This document shows, in pieces, positions 1-9,180 of a stretch of DNA of 64,000 bases. The position numbers and the translations under genes are program-made. The stretch spans positions 303,964 through 367,963 of the forward strand of contig NZ_JACGXL010000006.1 in assembly GCF_014138265.1 (NCBI RefSeq), written 5' to 3'. This DNA comes from Dokdonella fugitiva. GTDB taxonomy: Bacteria > Pseudomonadota > Gammaproteobacteria > Xanthomonadales > Rhodanobacteraceae. Positions within the stretch are counted from its first letter, which is position 1. Every line of letters begins with the position of its first letter. The notes beneath the pieces are model-generated. The model worked only from the letters and a program-made list of their open reading frames with translations, was not told the origin of the DNA and ran no database searches.

Positions 1-1038
1 GACGCGCTTGCCCGGGTTGACGAAGAAGTTGAGGCCGACCTCGCGCTTGTCCTTGTCGATGTTCGGGATCGGCTGCACGTCGGCGAACGCGTAGCCGATG
101 TTCGACAGCGCCGACGTGATCGCGTCGACCGAGCGTTCGACCTTCGCGCGCGAGAACACTTCGCCGGTCTTGATCTGCAGCATCCTGCGCAGGTCTTCCT
201 CCTTGAGGATCAGCGCGCCGGTCAGCTTGATGTCGTTGACCGTGTACACCTCGCCTTCCTTGATGTTGGCGGTGACGTACATCTTGCGCTTGTCGGGACT
301 GATGCTGACCTGGGTCGACTCGACGCTGAAGTCGGCGTAGCCGCGGTCCATGTAGTAGGACTGCAGCTTCTCGAGGTCGCCCGACAGCTTCTCGCGCGAA
401 TACTGGTCGTCCTTGGTGTACCAGGACGTCCAGTTGGACGTGTTCGACTCGAAATCGTCCTCGATCTGCTTGTCGGTGAAGACGGTGTTGCCGACCACGT
501 TGAGGTGCTTGATCTTGGCTGCCTTGCCTTCGGCGACGTTGATCGCGACTTCGACGCGGTTGCGGTCGAGGTTGACCTTGGAGGTCTTGACCGAGACGTT
601 GTACTTGCCGCGGTTGTAGTACTGGCGGGTCAGCTCGTCCTGCACCTCGGCGAGCTTGAGCGGGTCGAACGCCTCGCCTTCGGCGAGGCCGATGCCCTTC
701 AGGCCCTTGAGCAGGTCGGCTTCCTGGATGTCCTTGTTGCCGCGGATCACGATCTTGGTGATCTGCGGGCGCTCCTTCACGGTGACGACGAGGATGTCGC
801 CCTGGCGCGACAGCTGCACGTCGTTGAAGAAGCCGGTCTTGTACAGCGCGCGGATCGCCTGGTTCGCGCGCTCGGGCGTCAGCGCGTCGCCCTTCTCGAC
901 CGGCAGGTAGGTGAACACCGTACCCGGGGCGATGCGCGACAGGCCGTCGATGCGGATGTCGGAGATCGTGAAGGTGTCGGCTGCCGACGCATTCGCGGCG
1001 AAAAAGGCAAGCAGGAGCAGGGCGGCTGTACGCTTCAT
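1..1038 (-). CDS. bamA: Outer membrane protein assembly factor BamA (5' part only)
   Basis: This is the N-terminal 346 codons of BamA, the outer-membrane core of the BAM complex that folds and inserts beta-barrel proteins; the gene runs off the left edge of the window. The start ATG is at 1038, followed by a signal peptide (MKRTAALLLLAFFAANASA). The rest is a series of POTRA modules: residues typical of POTRA 1 (FTISDIRIDGLSRIAPGTVF), then successive units including VVTVKERPQITKIVIRGNK and INVAEGKAAKIKHLNVVGN. The visible part stops in POTRA 5 at FVNPGKRV, so no barrel is present. It lies 81 bp downstream of rseP in the conserved uppS-cdsA-dxr-rseP-bamA order, which supports the call. Confidence 0.95.
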   Translation of the reverse strand, partial: MKRTAALLLLAFFAANASAADTFTISDIRIDGLSRIAPGTVFTYLPVEKGDALTPERANQAIRALYKTGFFNDVQLSRQGDILVVTVKERPQITKIVIRGNKDIQEADLLKGLKGIGLAEGEAFDPLKLAEVQDELTRQYYNRGKYNVSVKTSKVNLDRNRVEVAINVAEGKAAKIKHLNVVGNTVFTDKQIEDDFESNTSNWTSWYTKDDQYSREKLSGDLEKLQSYYMDRGYADFSVESTQVSISPDKRKMYVTANIKEGEVYTVNDIKLTGALILKEEDLRRMLQIKTGEVFSRAKVERSVDAITSALSNIGYAFADVQPIPNIDKDKREVGLNFFVNPGKRV

Positions 1039-1119
1039 CGTCACTTCCGTCAGGGCGTCGTCGAGCCCGCGACGGGCGCAGTCGCGGGCCTTGGTTTCGT
1101 TATGGGGCAGGCCCGCGGG

Positions 1120-2493
1120 TCAGGACACGTTCCGCAGGATATCGTTGTACAGCGCCAGACCCATCAGGCCGACGAGCAGGACCAGCCCGACATACTGGCC
1201 GGCGATCTGCACGCGGTCACTGAGCGGGCTGCCCTTTATTGATTCGATAAGGTAATACAGCAGGCCGCCGCCGTCCAAGATCGGGATCGGCAGGAGGTTC
1301 AGGATGGCCAGGCTGAGCGAGATGATCGCAAGGAAATTCAGGAACCAGCCGAGGCCGCCCCTGGCTGAGCTGTCGGCCGCCTGGGCGATCGAAATGACCC
1401 CGCCCAGGTTCTTGACCGACGCCTGACCGGTCACCATGCGGCCGAGCAGGCCGAGGGTGTCGCGGGTCTGGTGCCAGGTTTCCGAGAACGACTTGCCGAG
1501 TGCCGCCAGCGGGCCGTAGCGCAGGGTCGCATCGTAATGCGGTTCGACCGGCTGCACGCCGATACCGATCAGCCAGCGCGGTTTGGCGTCGGCGGCTGTC
1601 GGGTCGGGATCGCCCTGCTTCGGCGTGACCGCGAACGACCGGGCGTGGCCGTCGCGCTCGACCGAGACGTCGAGCTGGTGGTCGGACGCCGCATGCTTCT
1701 GGATCGCATCCGGCACGTCACGCCAGTCCTTGATCGGCTCGCCGGCGATCGAAACGATGCGGTCGCCGGCAGCAAGGCCGGCCTTGGCGGCCGCGCCGTC
1801 GGCGGGTACTTCGCCGATCACCGGCGGGATCGGCTGCGTCGGCGGCGCGAGGCCGATCTCGGTGGACAACTGGCGCTCATCCGCGCCGGCGGGCAGCTTC
1901 GACAACGCGAGCGTGCGCCGGCGTGCCGCGCCGGATGCGTCGACGACGTCGACCGCGACGTCGCGGCGGTCGATGCCGGCCTTGAGCAGTTCGATCGATG
2001 CGTCCGTCCAGGTGTCGATCGTGCGCTCGCCGATCGCGGTCATGCGGTCGCCGACCTGGAAGCCCGAAGCGGCCGCGACGTGGTCGACCGTGCCGATCAG
2101 CGGCTGGAAGTCCGGCTTGCCGATCACGAACATGAGCCAGAACGCGGCGATCGTGAAGACGAGATTGAACACCGGCCCTGCCGCCGTGATCGCCATGCGC
2201 GCGCCGACCGATTTGCGGTCGAACGCGCCGGCGAGGCCGGTCGGGCCGACGGCGCCCTCGACCTCGCGCGTATCGAGCATCTTCACGTAGCCGCCGAGCG
2301 GGATCGCCGCGATCACGAACTGGGTGCCGTGGCGGTCGAAGCGCGACCACAGCGCCGGGCCGAAGCCGACCGAGAACTTCAGCACCTTCACGCCAAGGCG
2401 GCGCGCGACGATGAAGTGGCCGTATTCGTGGAAGGTGATCAGCAGGCCGAGGGTGACGATCAGCCACCACACCGGACCGAGGACATGACTCAT
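1120..2493 (-). CDS. rseP: Site-2 intramembrane zinc metalloprotease RseP
   Basis: RseP cleaves transmembrane segments in the inner membrane, classically the anti-sigma factor RseA after DegS, so releasing the envelope-stress sigma factor. The 457-residue protein has the zinc motif HEYGH at residues 22-26 inside the first membrane helix and the second catalytic motif (NLLPIPILDGG) near residue 405, before the last membrane helices. Two PDZ-like regions lie between them (for example the stretch around VIGEVPADGAAAKAGLAAGD). Length fits the E. coli protein (450). It lies 18 bp downstream of dxr and upstream of bamA, so it is probably cotranscribed with both. Confidence 0.97.
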   Translation of the reverse strand: MSHVLGPVWWLIVTLGLLITFHEYGHFIVARRLGVKVLKFSVGFGPALWSRFDRHGTQFVIAAIPLGGYVKMLDTREVEGAVGPTGLAGAFDRKSVGARMAITAAGPVFNLVFTIAAFWLMFVIGKPDFQPLIGTVDHVAAASGFQVGDRMTAIGERTIDTWTDASIELLKAGIDRRDVAVDVVDASGAARRRTLALSKLPAGADERQLSTEIGLAPPTQPIPPVIGEVPADGAAAKAGLAAGDRIVSIAGEPIKDWRDVPDAIQKHAASDHQLDVSVERDGHARSFAVTPKQGDPDPTAADAKPRWLIGIGVQPVEPHYDATLRYGPLAALGKSFSETWHQTRDTLGLLGRMVTGQASVKNLGGVISIAQAADSSARGGLGWFLNFLAIISLSLAILNLLPIPILDGGGLLYYLIESIKGSPLSDRVQIAGQYVGLVLLVGLMGLALYNDILRNVS

Positions 2494-2511
2494 GGGGATA
2501 CGTTCTGCGGG

Positions 2512-3690
2512 TTAGGCGGACAGGGCCGCGATCATACGTTGGGCATGCCGACGCGCAGTTAAATCGGCGTCAAGGATCGCCGCCAGGTCACCCGGCGTCC
2601 CGCCGGGGGCGTCGGCGAGACAGCGTTCGATCGTTTCGGCGATTGCGAGGAACGGCAGGCGGCCGTCGAGGAACGCGGCGACCGCCTCCTCGTTCGCCGC
2701 GTTCAGCACGATCGTCGCCGCGCCGCCGGCCGCGAGCGCGCGGTAGGCGAGCGCGAGGCAGCGGAACGTGGCGAGGTCGGGCGCCTCGAAATCGAGCCGG
2801 GCGATCTTCACGAGGTCGAGCGCGCCGACCCCGGCGTCGATGCGCTCCGGCCATGCGAGCGCGTAGGCGATCGCGGTGCGCATGTCGGGATTGCCGAGCT
2901 GGGCGAGCACGGAGCCGTCGGCATATTCGACCAGCGAGTGGACGATGCTCTGCGGATGGACGACGACGTCGATGCGCTCGGCCGGCGCGCGGAACAGGTG
3001 GTGCGCCTCGATCACCTCGAGGCCCTTGTTCATGAGCGTGGCCGAATCGACCGAGATCTTGCGTCCCATGCGCCAGTTCGGATGCGCGCAGGCCTGCTCC
3101 GGCGTGATCGCCGCGAGCTCGGCCGCGCTGCGCCCGCGGAACGGACCGCCCGACGCGGTCAGCAGGATGCGCTTCACGCCGACCGCGTCGAGGTCGGCGT
3201 CTTCGCGCGGCAGGCACTGGAACACCGCGTTGTGCTCGGAGTCGAGCGGCAGCAGGCTGCCGCCGCCGTCGCGCAACGCGGTCGCCAGCAGGCCGCCGGC
3301 CATCACGACCGCTTCCTTGTTCGCGAGCAGCAGGCGCTTGCCCGCGCGCGCCGCGGCGAGCGTCGATTCGAGCCCGGCGGCGCCGACGATCGCCGCGACC
3401 ACGGTGTCGCAATGCGCGCCGGCCGCGGCCTCGACGAGCGCCTGCGCGCCCGCTTCGACGCGGCTGGCGACGCCGCGCTCGCGCAGGCGCTCGCGCAGGT
3501 CGCGCTCGCAGGCGGGATCGGCGATCACCGCGAGGGCGGGGTGGAAGCGCGCGCAGAGATCGGCCAGCGCGTCGACGCTGCGATGCGCTGCGAGCACGCC
3601 GACGCGGTACTTGTCCGGATGGCGCGCGACGACGTCGAGCGCGCTCGCACCGATCGAGCCGGTCGCGCCGAGCACCGCGAGCGTTTTCAT
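2512..3690 (-). CDS. dxr: 1-deoxy-D-xylulose 5-phosphate reductoisomerase
   Basis: This cytosolic enzyme makes 2-C-methyl-D-erythritol 4-phosphate from DXP with NADPH, the committed step of the MEP isoprenoid pathway. The 392-residue product begins [20 protein letters not shown], a Rossmann NADPH site at residues 8-14. It carries the substrate and metal region [14 protein letters not shown] and the signature [18 protein letters not shown]. The start ATG at 3690 overlaps the cdsA stop (ATGA), so translation is probably coupled. An open frame continues upstream of this ATG through cdsA but is not coding. It supplies precursors for UppS, encoded in the same cluster. Confidence 0.97.
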   Translation of the reverse strand: MKTLAVLGATGSIGASALDVVARHPDKYRVGVLAAHRSVDALADLCARFHPALAVIADPACERDLRERLRERGVASRVEAGAQALVEAAAGAHCDTVVAAIVGAAGLESTLAAARAGKRLLLANKEAVVMAGGLLATALRDGGGSLLPLDSEHNAVFQCLPREDADLDAVGVKRILLTASGGPFRGRSAAELAAITPEQACAHPNWRMGRKISVDSATLMNKGLEVIEAHHLFRAPAERIDVVVHPQSIVHSLVEYADGSVLAQLGNPDMRTAIAYALAWPERIDAGVGALDLVKIARLDFEAPDLATFRCLALAYRALAAGGAATIVLNAANEEAVAAFLDGRLPFLAIAETIERCLADAPGGTPGDLAAILDADLTARRHAQRMIAALSA

Positions 3691-4517
3691 GGGGCGAGCA
3701 GGAGGTCGAGCACGGCCTTGCCGGCGACGAACACCGGTACCGCCGAGAACACGCTGTCGACGCGGTCGAGCAGGCCGCCGTGGCCGGGGAACAGGGTGCC
3801 CGAATCCTTCACGTTGGCCTGGCGCTTGAGCAGGCTCTCGATGAGGTCGCCGAGGATCGAGGCGAGCACGGTCAGCAGCGCGAGCGCGAGCAGGGCGAGC
3901 AGCATCGCATCGCGTTCGCCGAGCATCCAGCCGCCCGCCAGCGCGACGAGGCCGGCGAGGACGAGCGCGCCGTAGGCGCCCGCGCGCGTCTTGTTCGGGC
4001 TGATCCGCGGCGCGAGCTTGGTCGTGCCCCAGCGCTTGCCGGCGAAATAGGCGCCGGTGTCCGCGGACCAGACCAGGATGATGACGAGCAGCGCCCAGTA
4101 GCGCCCGTGGTCGGCGCTGCCGTGGAGCTGGACGAACCCGAGCCATGCCGGCAGCACGGCGAGTTCCGCCGCGAGCAGCTTCAACAGCGCGTTCTCGCGC
4201 GTCGGCGCGGCCGCGTAGGAGAAATGGCGCAACCAGAGCAGCGACAGCAGCCACCAGGCGACGCCTGCACCGATCGCGTACCACGCGAACGGTGTCGCGC
4301 GCAGGAGCCAAAGCAGGCCGAGCAACGCGGTGTTCGCGGCGATGACCGCGGCGCGCACGGCGATCGAGGTCACGCCGGCGAGGCGTGTCCATTCCCACAG
4401 CGCCTGCAGCGAGATCGCCGCGATCACGAGCGCGAAGCCCGCGGTCGGCAGCAACAGGATCATCGCGATCGCGAGCGGTGCGAGGACGAGGGCGGTCAGC
4501 GTGCGTTGCTTGAGCAT
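3687..4517 (-). CDS. cdsA: Phosphatidate cytidylyltransferase
   Basis: CdsA makes CDP-diacylglycerol from phosphatidic acid and CTP at the inner membrane, feeding all phospholipid synthesis. The 276-residue product has about seven to eight hydrophobic helices and starts [20 protein letters not shown]. Family motifs are [15 protein letters not shown] and [10 protein letters not shown] in the middle and [14 protein letters not shown] near the C terminus, which holds the conserved Asp residues. It is placed 8 bp after uppS and overlaps dxr by 4 bp. The ATG at 4517 was chosen because it gives the usual N terminus and length. Confidence 0.96.
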   Translation of the reverse strand: MLKQRTLTALVLAPLAIAMILLLPTAGFALVIAAISLQALWEWTRLAGVTSIAVRAAVIAANTALLGLLWLLRATPFAWYAIGAGVAWWLLSLLWLRHFSYAAAPTRENALLKLLAAELAVLPAWLGFVQLHGSADHGRYWALLVIILVWSADTGAYFAGKRWGTTKLAPRISPNKTRAGAYGALVLAGLVALAGGWMLGERDAMLLALLALALLTVLASILGDLIESLLKRQANVKDSGTLFPGHGGLLDRVDSVFSAVPVFVAGKAVLDLLLAP

Positions 4518-4525
4518 GCGCGTCC

Positions 4526-5266
4526 TCAGCTCACCGCGCGCATCTGCGCGGAGGTGAGGCCGTAGCGGCGCTCGCGCCGCGCGAACTCGGCGAGTGCCGC
4601 GTCGAGCACGTCCGCGTCGACGTCGGGCCACAGCGCTTCGGTGAAATACAGTTCGGCGTAGGCGATCTGCCAGAGCAGGAAGTTGCTCACGCGCACTTCG
4701 CCGCCGGTGCGGATGAACAGATCGACCGGCGGCTGGCCGTCGAGGCAGACGTGCCGCCCGAACAGCGTCTCGTCGATCGCGGCCGGCTCGAGTTCGCCGC
4801 GCGCGGCGGACTGCGCGAGCGTGCGCGCCGCCTGCACGATGTCCCAGCGGCCGCCGTAGTTGACCGCGACGTTGAGGCTGAGCGCGGTGTTCGCCGCGGT
4901 GCGCCGCATCGCGTCCTGCATGCGCGCGGCGAGCTCGGGCGCGAACGCGCCGAGGTCGCCGACGAACGTTATGTGCACGCCGTTGCGGTGCAGCTCGTCC
5001 ACTTCGCGATCGAGCGCGTCGAGGAACAGCTGCATGAGCGCGCCGACTTCCTCGTCGGGACGCTTCCAGTTCTCGCTCGAGAACGCGAACAGCGTGAGCG
5101 CCTCGACGCCCTTGCGGCGGCAGTACTCGATCGCGGCGCGCACCGCCTTCTGGCCCTCGCGGTGGCCGAAGCTGCGGGGCCGGTGGCGGCGCTCGGCCCA
5201 GCGGCCGTTGCCGTCCATGACGATCGCGATGTGGCGCGGCAGGCGCGGTCGGGAATCGGAATCCAT
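4526..5266 (-). CDS. uppS: Undecaprenyl diphosphate synthase (cis-prenyltransferase)
   Basis: UppS extends farnesyl diphosphate with eight isopentenyl units to C55 undecaprenyl diphosphate, the lipid carrier for peptidoglycan and surface polysaccharides. The 246-residue product shows the five conserved regions: [10 protein letters not shown] (catalytic Asp), [20 protein letters not shown], the Asn/Gly-rich block around [13 protein letters not shown], and [19 protein letters not shown]. The membrane-linked helix of larger eukaryotic homologs is absent, as expected for bacteria. It follows frr by about 145 bp and precedes cdsA. Confidence 0.97.
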   Translation of the reverse strand: MDSDSRPRLPRHIAIVMDGNGRWAERRHRPRSFGHREGQKAVRAAIEYCRRKGVEALTLFAFSSENWKRPDEEVGALMQLFLDALDREVDELHRNGVHITFVGDLGAFAPELAARMQDAMRRTAANTALSLNVAVNYGGRWDIVQAARTLAQSAARGELEPAAIDETLFGRHVCLDGQPPVDLFIRTGGEVRVSNFLLWQIAYAELYFTEALWPDVDADVLDAALAEFARRERRYGLTSAQMRAVS

Positions 5267-5411
5267 GCGTCACATTGTAGGCGCGGCGCGTGCCGCGGGC
5301 TGCTGCAGTGCGTGACCGCGCGTCGCGTGCGGCACCGATGCGGCGTTTCGCGGCACCGTGCCCCACCACTCCCCGGGGAGCGATCGTCGCGCGCAGCGCG
5401 ACGACGTCGAC

Positions 5412-5969
5412 TTACATGGCCATCAATTCCTCTTCCTTCGCCTTGACCACGCCGTCGACGTCCTTGACGTACTTGTCCGTGTACTTCTGGATCTCTTCCT
5501 CGGCGCGGCGCTCGTCGTCCTCGCTGATCTTCTTGTCCTTGAGCAGTTCCTTCGCCTGGTGCAGCGCGTCGCGGCGCACGTTGCGCACGGCGACCTTCGC
5601 GTTCTCGCCCTCGTGCGCGACGTGCTTGGACAGTTCCTTGCGGCGTTCCTCGGTGAGCGGCGGCAGGTTGATGCGGATGACCTGGCCGACCGTGGTCGGG
5701 GTGAGGCCGAGGTCGGAGGCGAGGATCGCCTTCTCGACCGCGCCGACCATGTTCTTCTCGAACGGCGTGATGGTGATCGAGCGCGCGTCAGCGATCGCGA
5801 CGTTGGCGACCTGGGTGATCGGCGTGTCCGTACCGTAGTAGGAAACCTTCAGCGGCTCGATGAGCGCGGTGCTGGCACGCCCGGTACGCAGGCGCTGCAG
5901 CTCGTGCTTGAGCGCGTCCACGCTCTTCTGCATGCGCGTCTGCGCGTCCTTCTTGATGTTGTCGAGCAT
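5412..5969 (-). CDS. frr: Ribosome recycling factor
   Basis: RRF splits the post-termination ribosome together with EF-G. The product is 185 residues, the usual size, starting MLDNIKKDAQTRMQKSVDAL. It contains RTGRASTALIEPLKVSYYG and the C-terminal three-helix-bundle strand KDKKISEDDERRAEEEIQKY with TDKYVKDVDGVVKAKEEELM. The ATG at 5969 was preferred over upstream in-frame ATGs because these would add an Arg-rich, non-conserved extension. In most relatives frr follows pyrH directly; here a small secreted-protein gene lies between them. Confidence 0.97.
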   Translation of the reverse strand: MLDNIKKDAQTRMQKSVDALKHELQRLRTGRASTALIEPLKVSYYGTDTPITQVANVAIADARSITITPFEKNMVGAVEKAILASDLGLTPTTVGQVIRINLPPLTEERRKELSKHVAHEGENAKVAVRNVRRDALHQAKELLKDKKISEDDERRAEEEIQKYTDKYVKDVDGVVKAKEEELMAM

Positions 5970-6117
5970 GGCGCGGCCACCGTTTCCGTTGCGAGTGGCC
6001 GGCGAGTATAGCAGCGGGCGGCGCGCGGCCGCGGCGCGCGCACAGGAACCGCGCGCGGCAGTGCACCATCGGCACGTCACGCGGGATGCGCGTGGTTCGA
6101 GCTGCGTCGTCGCGCGC

Positions 6118-6146
6118 GGCCCCGTCCCGCGCCGCGGGACGGGGCC
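6118..6146 (-). terminator. 13-bp GC hairpin after the small secreted-protein gene
   Basis: Positions 6118-6130 pair perfectly with 6134-6146 around a GCC loop, just after the stop of the minus-strand gene ending at 6155. No T tract follows on either strand, so it may be a 3' stabilising or pausing hairpin rather than a true intrinsic terminator. Confidence 0.45.
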
Positions 6147-6154
6147 GGCGATGC

Positions 6155-6487
6155 TCAGCGGGCGGCAATCGCGTCGGCGCCGCGGAAGTTCGCCGCGACC
6201 TCGCGCACCAGCGAGGCGTAGCGCAGGTTCACGCGATCGTAGGTGGTCGATGTCTCCGGGTACGACGTGCGCGCGCCGAACAGCATGCCGATCTCGCGAG
6301 GGCTGAAATGCAGGCGGATCTGCGCATGCAGGGCGGAACACAGCGCGGACGACGAGGGCGGCGTGCAGTCGACCTGTTGCGACTGCACGGTGACCGCTTC
6401 GAGCTGGCGCTGGGAATTGCCGGCGAGGGCGCTATCGCACGCGCCCGCGGCGATCGTCGCGACGACGATGGCATGCAGGGTCTTCAT
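6155..6487 (-). CDS. Small secreted protein of unknown function
   Basis: The product is 110 residues with a clear Sec signal peptide (MKTLHAIVVATIAAGACDSALAG), so it is probably periplasmic. I do not recognise a family. The mature part has two Cys (in VDCTPP and SALCSAL) that could form one disulfide, and an amphipathic C-terminal half with TYDRVNLRYASLVREVAANF. A ribosome binding site GAGGAG precedes the ATG. A 13-bp perfect hairpin (6118-6146) lies just past the stop and may end the transcript, although it has no T tract. It interrupts the normally tight pyrH-frr pair, so it is probably a lineage-specific insertion. Confidence 0.7.
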   Translation of the reverse strand: MKTLHAIVVATIAAGACDSALAGNSQRQLEAVTVQSQQVDCTPPSSSALCSALHAQIRLHFSPREIGMLFGARTSYPETSTTYDRVNLRYASLVREVAANFRGADAIAAR

Positions 6488-6702
6488 GGCTTGCTCCTCA
6501 AAGCTTGCCGCAGGCAGGCCGGTCCGTGGCTGGCCCGTGGAACAGGGATGTCCGGGTCCGTTCGGGCGGCGAAGGCGACGTGCGCCTTCATCTTCAAGAT
6601 GCGGCGGGAGGGCCGGGAGGTTGCGTGCCGGACGTTGGTTTTGCGCCGCGGCGACGCAAACGGGCGCCGAGCCGAATCGGCGTCGCGCGCCGCGGTCGCG
6701 GG

Positions 6703-7425
6703 TCAGCGCCCGCCGACCAGCGTGCCGATCGGCTCGCCGCGCATGATGCGCATGAGGTCGCCTTCGCGCGACATGTCGTAGATGCGCAGCGGGATGCGGT
6801 GGTCGCGGCAGAGCGCGATCGCACTGGTGTCCATCACCTGCAGGTTGCGCTGGATCACTTCCTCGTAGGAAAGGCGTTCGTAGCGCGTCGCGGTCGGGTC
6901 CTTGGCCGGGTCGGCGCTGTACACGCCGTCGACCTTGGTCGCCTTCAGCAGCAGGTCGGCGCCGATCTCGATCGCGCGCAGCGCGGCGGCGGAGTCGGTG
7001 GTGAAGAACGGGTTGCCGGTGCCGGCCGCGAAGATCGCGATGCGGCCCTTCTCGAGGTGGCGGATCGCGCGTCGGCGGATGAAGTCCTCGCAGACTTCGT
7101 TGATCTTGATCGCCGACATCGTGCGCGCGTAGCCGCCCGCCTTCTCGATCGCGTCCTGCATCGCGAGTGCGTTCATCACGGTCGCGAGCATGCCCATGTG
7201 GTCGCCGGTGACGCGGTCCATGCCGCTCGCGGCGAGGCCGGCGCCGCGGAAGATGTTGCCGCCGCCGATGACCACGCCGACCTGCACGCCGGCGCGCTGC
7301 ACCTCGATGATCTCGCGCGCGAGCCGCTGCAGCACCTTCGGGTCGATGCCGTAGTCGGCTTCGCCCATCAGTGCTTCGCCGGACAGCTTGAGGAGGATGC
7401 GCTTGTACTTGATATCGGCGGGCAT
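6703..7425 (-). CDS. pyrH: UMP kinase
   Basis: PyrH phosphorylates UMP to UDP in pyrimidine synthesis; bacterial enzymes are hexamers of the amino-acid-kinase fold. The 240-residue product starts [19 protein letters not shown] and has [14 protein letters not shown], the UMP-binding segment [20 protein letters not shown] and [19 protein letters not shown]. The start at 7425 matches the family; an in-frame ATG 57 bp upstream would add a non-conserved tail. The rpsB and tsf genes that usually precede pyrH are not next to it; upstream is a divergent membrane-protein gene. It is the first gene of the minus-strand cluster in this window. Confidence 0.97.
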   Translation of the reverse strand: MPADIKYKRILLKLSGEALMGEADYGIDPKVLQRLAREIIEVQRAGVQVGVVIGGGNIFRGAGLAASGMDRVTGDHMGMLATVMNALAMQDAIEKAGGYARTMSAIKINEVCEDFIRRRAIRHLEKGRIAIFAAGTGNPFFTTDSAAALRAIEIGADLLLKATKVDGVYSADPAKDPTATRYERLSYEEVIQRNLQVMDTSAIALCRDHRIPLRIYDMSREGDLMRIMRGEPIGTLVGGR

Positions 7426-7586
7426 GGGTGATTCCGGCAGGCAAAACAGCCGCATTGTAACGACACCGCTGTCGTGCATCACGCTTTTTCGGGCGGTCGC
7501 TTCGTCGCAGCCGCGGCGTCGCGCCGCGCACCGATGCGCGGCCGCGCGCTAGAGTGCGTGCGTTCGTCGCCCCACGAGGCATCCGC

Positions 7587-8255
7587 GTGACCCTGAAACT
7601 GCTCGTGCTGCTGCTCGATCTCGCCGGCACGTTCGTGTTCGCGCTGAGCGGCGCGACCGCCGCGGTGCGCCGGCGCCTCGACCTGTTCGGCGTGCTCGTG
7701 CTGGCGTTCGTCGCGGCGAACTCGGGCGGCATCCTGCGCGACGTGCTCATCGGCGCGGTGCCGCCGGCGTCGATCCGCGACTGGCGCTACCTCGGCGTGT
7801 CGGTGCTCGCCGGCCTCGTCACGTTCCGCTGGGCGCCGTCGATCGAGCGCCTGAAGAATCCCGTGCGCCTGTTCGACGCAGCCGGCCTCGCGATGTTCGC
7901 CGTGGTCGGCGCGAACAAGGCGCTCGAGCACGGCCTCGAACCGCCGATGGCCGCGTTGCTCGGCATGCTGTCGGGCATTGGCGGCGGCATCGTCCGCGAC
8001 GTCCTCCTGCGCGAAGTGCCGCTGGTGCTGCGCGCGGAGCTGTACGCGGTCGCGGCGCTCGCCGGCGCGCTGGTCGTCGTGACCGGCGAATGGCTCGCCT
8101 GGCCGACCACGGCGACGATGTGCGGCGGAGCCCTGCTGTGCTTCGGCCTGCGCATGGCGGCGATCCGCCGCGGCTGGCGGCTGCCGGTCGCGCCGGCCGG
8201 CGACGCGCCGCGCGACGACCGCCCGGATGCGCGTCCGCGCGACCCGGAGGCTTGA
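7587..8255 (+). CDS. Trimeric intracellular cation channel (TRIC/UPF0126) family membrane protein
   Basis: Members of this family form trimeric cation-conducting channels in the inner membrane; the physiological role in bacteria is unclear. The product (222 residues from GTG 7587) has seven hydrophobic segments and two copies of the family unit, each with a Gly-rich kinked helix: NSGGILRDVLIG and GIGGGIVRDVLLREVP. The C-terminal 25 residues are hydrophilic and Asp/Arg-rich. I chose the GTG because a GAGG stands 7-8 bp upstream and because a likely -10 box (TAGAGT, 7550-7555) overlaps the alternative ATG at 7554. It is divergent from pyrH. Confidence 0.85.
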   Translation: MTLKLLVLLLDLAGTFVFALSGATAAVRRRLDLFGVLVLAFVAANSGGILRDVLIGAVPPASIRDWRYLGVSVLAGLVTFRWAPSIERLKNPVRLFDAAGLAMFAVVGANKALEHGLEPPMAALLGMLSGIGGGIVRDVLLREVPLVLRAELYAVAALAGALVVVTGEWLAWPTTATMCGGALLCFGLRMAAIRRGWRLPVAPAGDAPRDDRPDARPRDPEA

Positions 8256-8289
8256 CGATCGCGGAGGGAGAACCCAGAATACGCGGCTC

Positions 8290-8366
8290 GCCCGAATAGC
8301 TCAGCTGGTTAGAGCACTTGACTGTTAATCAGGGGGTCGTTGGTTCGAGTCCAACTTCGGGCGCCA
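8290..8366 (+). tRNA. tRNA-Asn (GTT)
   Basis: The 77-nt gene has acceptor GCCCGAA pairing with TTCGGGC, discriminator G and an encoded CCA. The D arm is AGCTCAGCTGGTTAGAGC, the anticodon loop CTGTTAA has GTT, and the T arm contains GGTTCGAGTCC. It reads asparagine codons AAC/AAT. Confidence 0.97.
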
Positions 8367-8374
8367 GTCACGCG

Positions 8375-8406
8375 AAGGCCTGCAGCGATGCAGGCCTTTC
8401 TTTTTT
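8375..8406 (+). terminator. Intrinsic terminator of tRNA-Asn
   Basis: A 10-bp stem (8375-8384 with 8389-8398) with a four-base loop is followed by TTTCTTTTTT. It starts 9 bp after the tRNA 3' end. Confidence 0.95.
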
Positions 8407-8461
8407 CCGGGTGCCGCTCCTCCGTGTCGTGTCGGCGCCGTCCGGTACGCCTTCGCGCACG

Positions 8462-9019
8462 TCACTGCGCCGCGGCCATGCAGGTCGCCGTCGCCTCCGG
8501 CGTCGCTTGGCCGTGGCGCACGCGCCCGCTCGGGCCGACCACGATCGTCGATGCGTCCGTCGCGCCGGCGGCGCGGTCGCAGACGGTCAGCGTGACGTTC
8601 GTGCCGGACGCGCTGCCGTCCGGCCGGTAGTCGATGCGCAGGCGGCCGACCGTCGCGAGGATGCCGACACCGGCGTCGCGCGCCTGGTTGGTCGCGATCA
8701 CCGGTTCGTCGGCGCCTCGATGGCCGTCGTGGTCGATATCGGCGAACAGCAGCCAGCCCGAGTGCCAGCGGGTGGTCGCGGCGCAGTCGTCGAAATCGCT
8801 GCTCGGGCACGCGACCACGTGCAGGCCGCGGCTGACCGCGGCGAGGCGCGCGTGGTTCAGCGAGTACTCGAGGTCGCTGCGCGCGACCTGGGCGCGCGTG
8901 CGGCCGATCAGCTTGCCGAACGCAGGCAGCGCGATCGTCGCGAGCACGGCGACGATCGCGAGCGTGACGACGAGTTCGACGAGGGTGAAACCGCGCTGGC
9001 GGCGGTGGGCGTGCTGCAT
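8462..9019 (-). CDS. FimT/GspH-like type IV pseudopilin
   Basis: This is a minor-pilin-like protein of type IV pilus or type II secretion systems. The 185-residue product has a short basic leader ending in the prepilin peptidase site [20 protein letters not shown] (cleavage after Gly, Phe at +1, Glu at +5), followed by a hydrophobic helix. The globular part has the FimT/GspH pattern, with [20 protein letters not shown] and a strand-rich C-terminal half containing paired Cys ([10 protein letters not shown]). It is alone: no other pilus gene is adjacent, so its machinery must be elsewhere. It is divergent from uvrB. Confidence 0.87.
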   Translation of the reverse strand: MQHAHRRQRGFTLVELVVTLAIVAVLATIALPAFGKLIGRTRAQVARSDLEYSLNHARLAAVSRGLHVVACPSSDFDDCAATTRWHSGWLLFADIDHDGHRGADEPVIATNQARDAGVGILATVGRLRIDYRPDGSASGTNVTLTVCDRAAGATDASTIVVGPSGRVRHGQATPEATATCMAAAQ

Positions 9020-9129
9020 CGCGAGCCTCCATGGCGAAAGGGCCCGGCGATGCTAGGAACGCGCGCTTGCTTCGACGATCGCCGCCCTCATGTAGCGACC
9101 GTAGGAAATCCGCGTGCCGCCCGGCGCGA

Positions 9130-9157
9130 TTGTCGCGATGCCTGCGCCCCCTATACT
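9130..9157 (+). promoter_or_regulatory. Candidate sigma-70 promoter of uvrB
   Basis: TTGTCG (9130-9135) and TATACT (9152-9157) are separated by 16 bp, with a strong ribosome binding site GGAGGT (9171-9176) just upstream of the ATG. I saw no clear LexA-type box. Confidence 0.55.
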
Positions 9158-9180
9158 TTCGTGCCTGCGTGGAGGTCGCG

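Noticed and set aside
7554..7586. ATG 7554 as start of the TRIC-type gene
   Set aside because: It overlaps a likely -10 box and has no ribosome binding site; GTG 7587 has GAGG upstream and fits the family start.
9031..9180. Upstream in-frame ATG for uvrB
   Set aside because: The extension is not conserved and covers the promoter; ATG 9181 has GGAGGT and the family N terminus.
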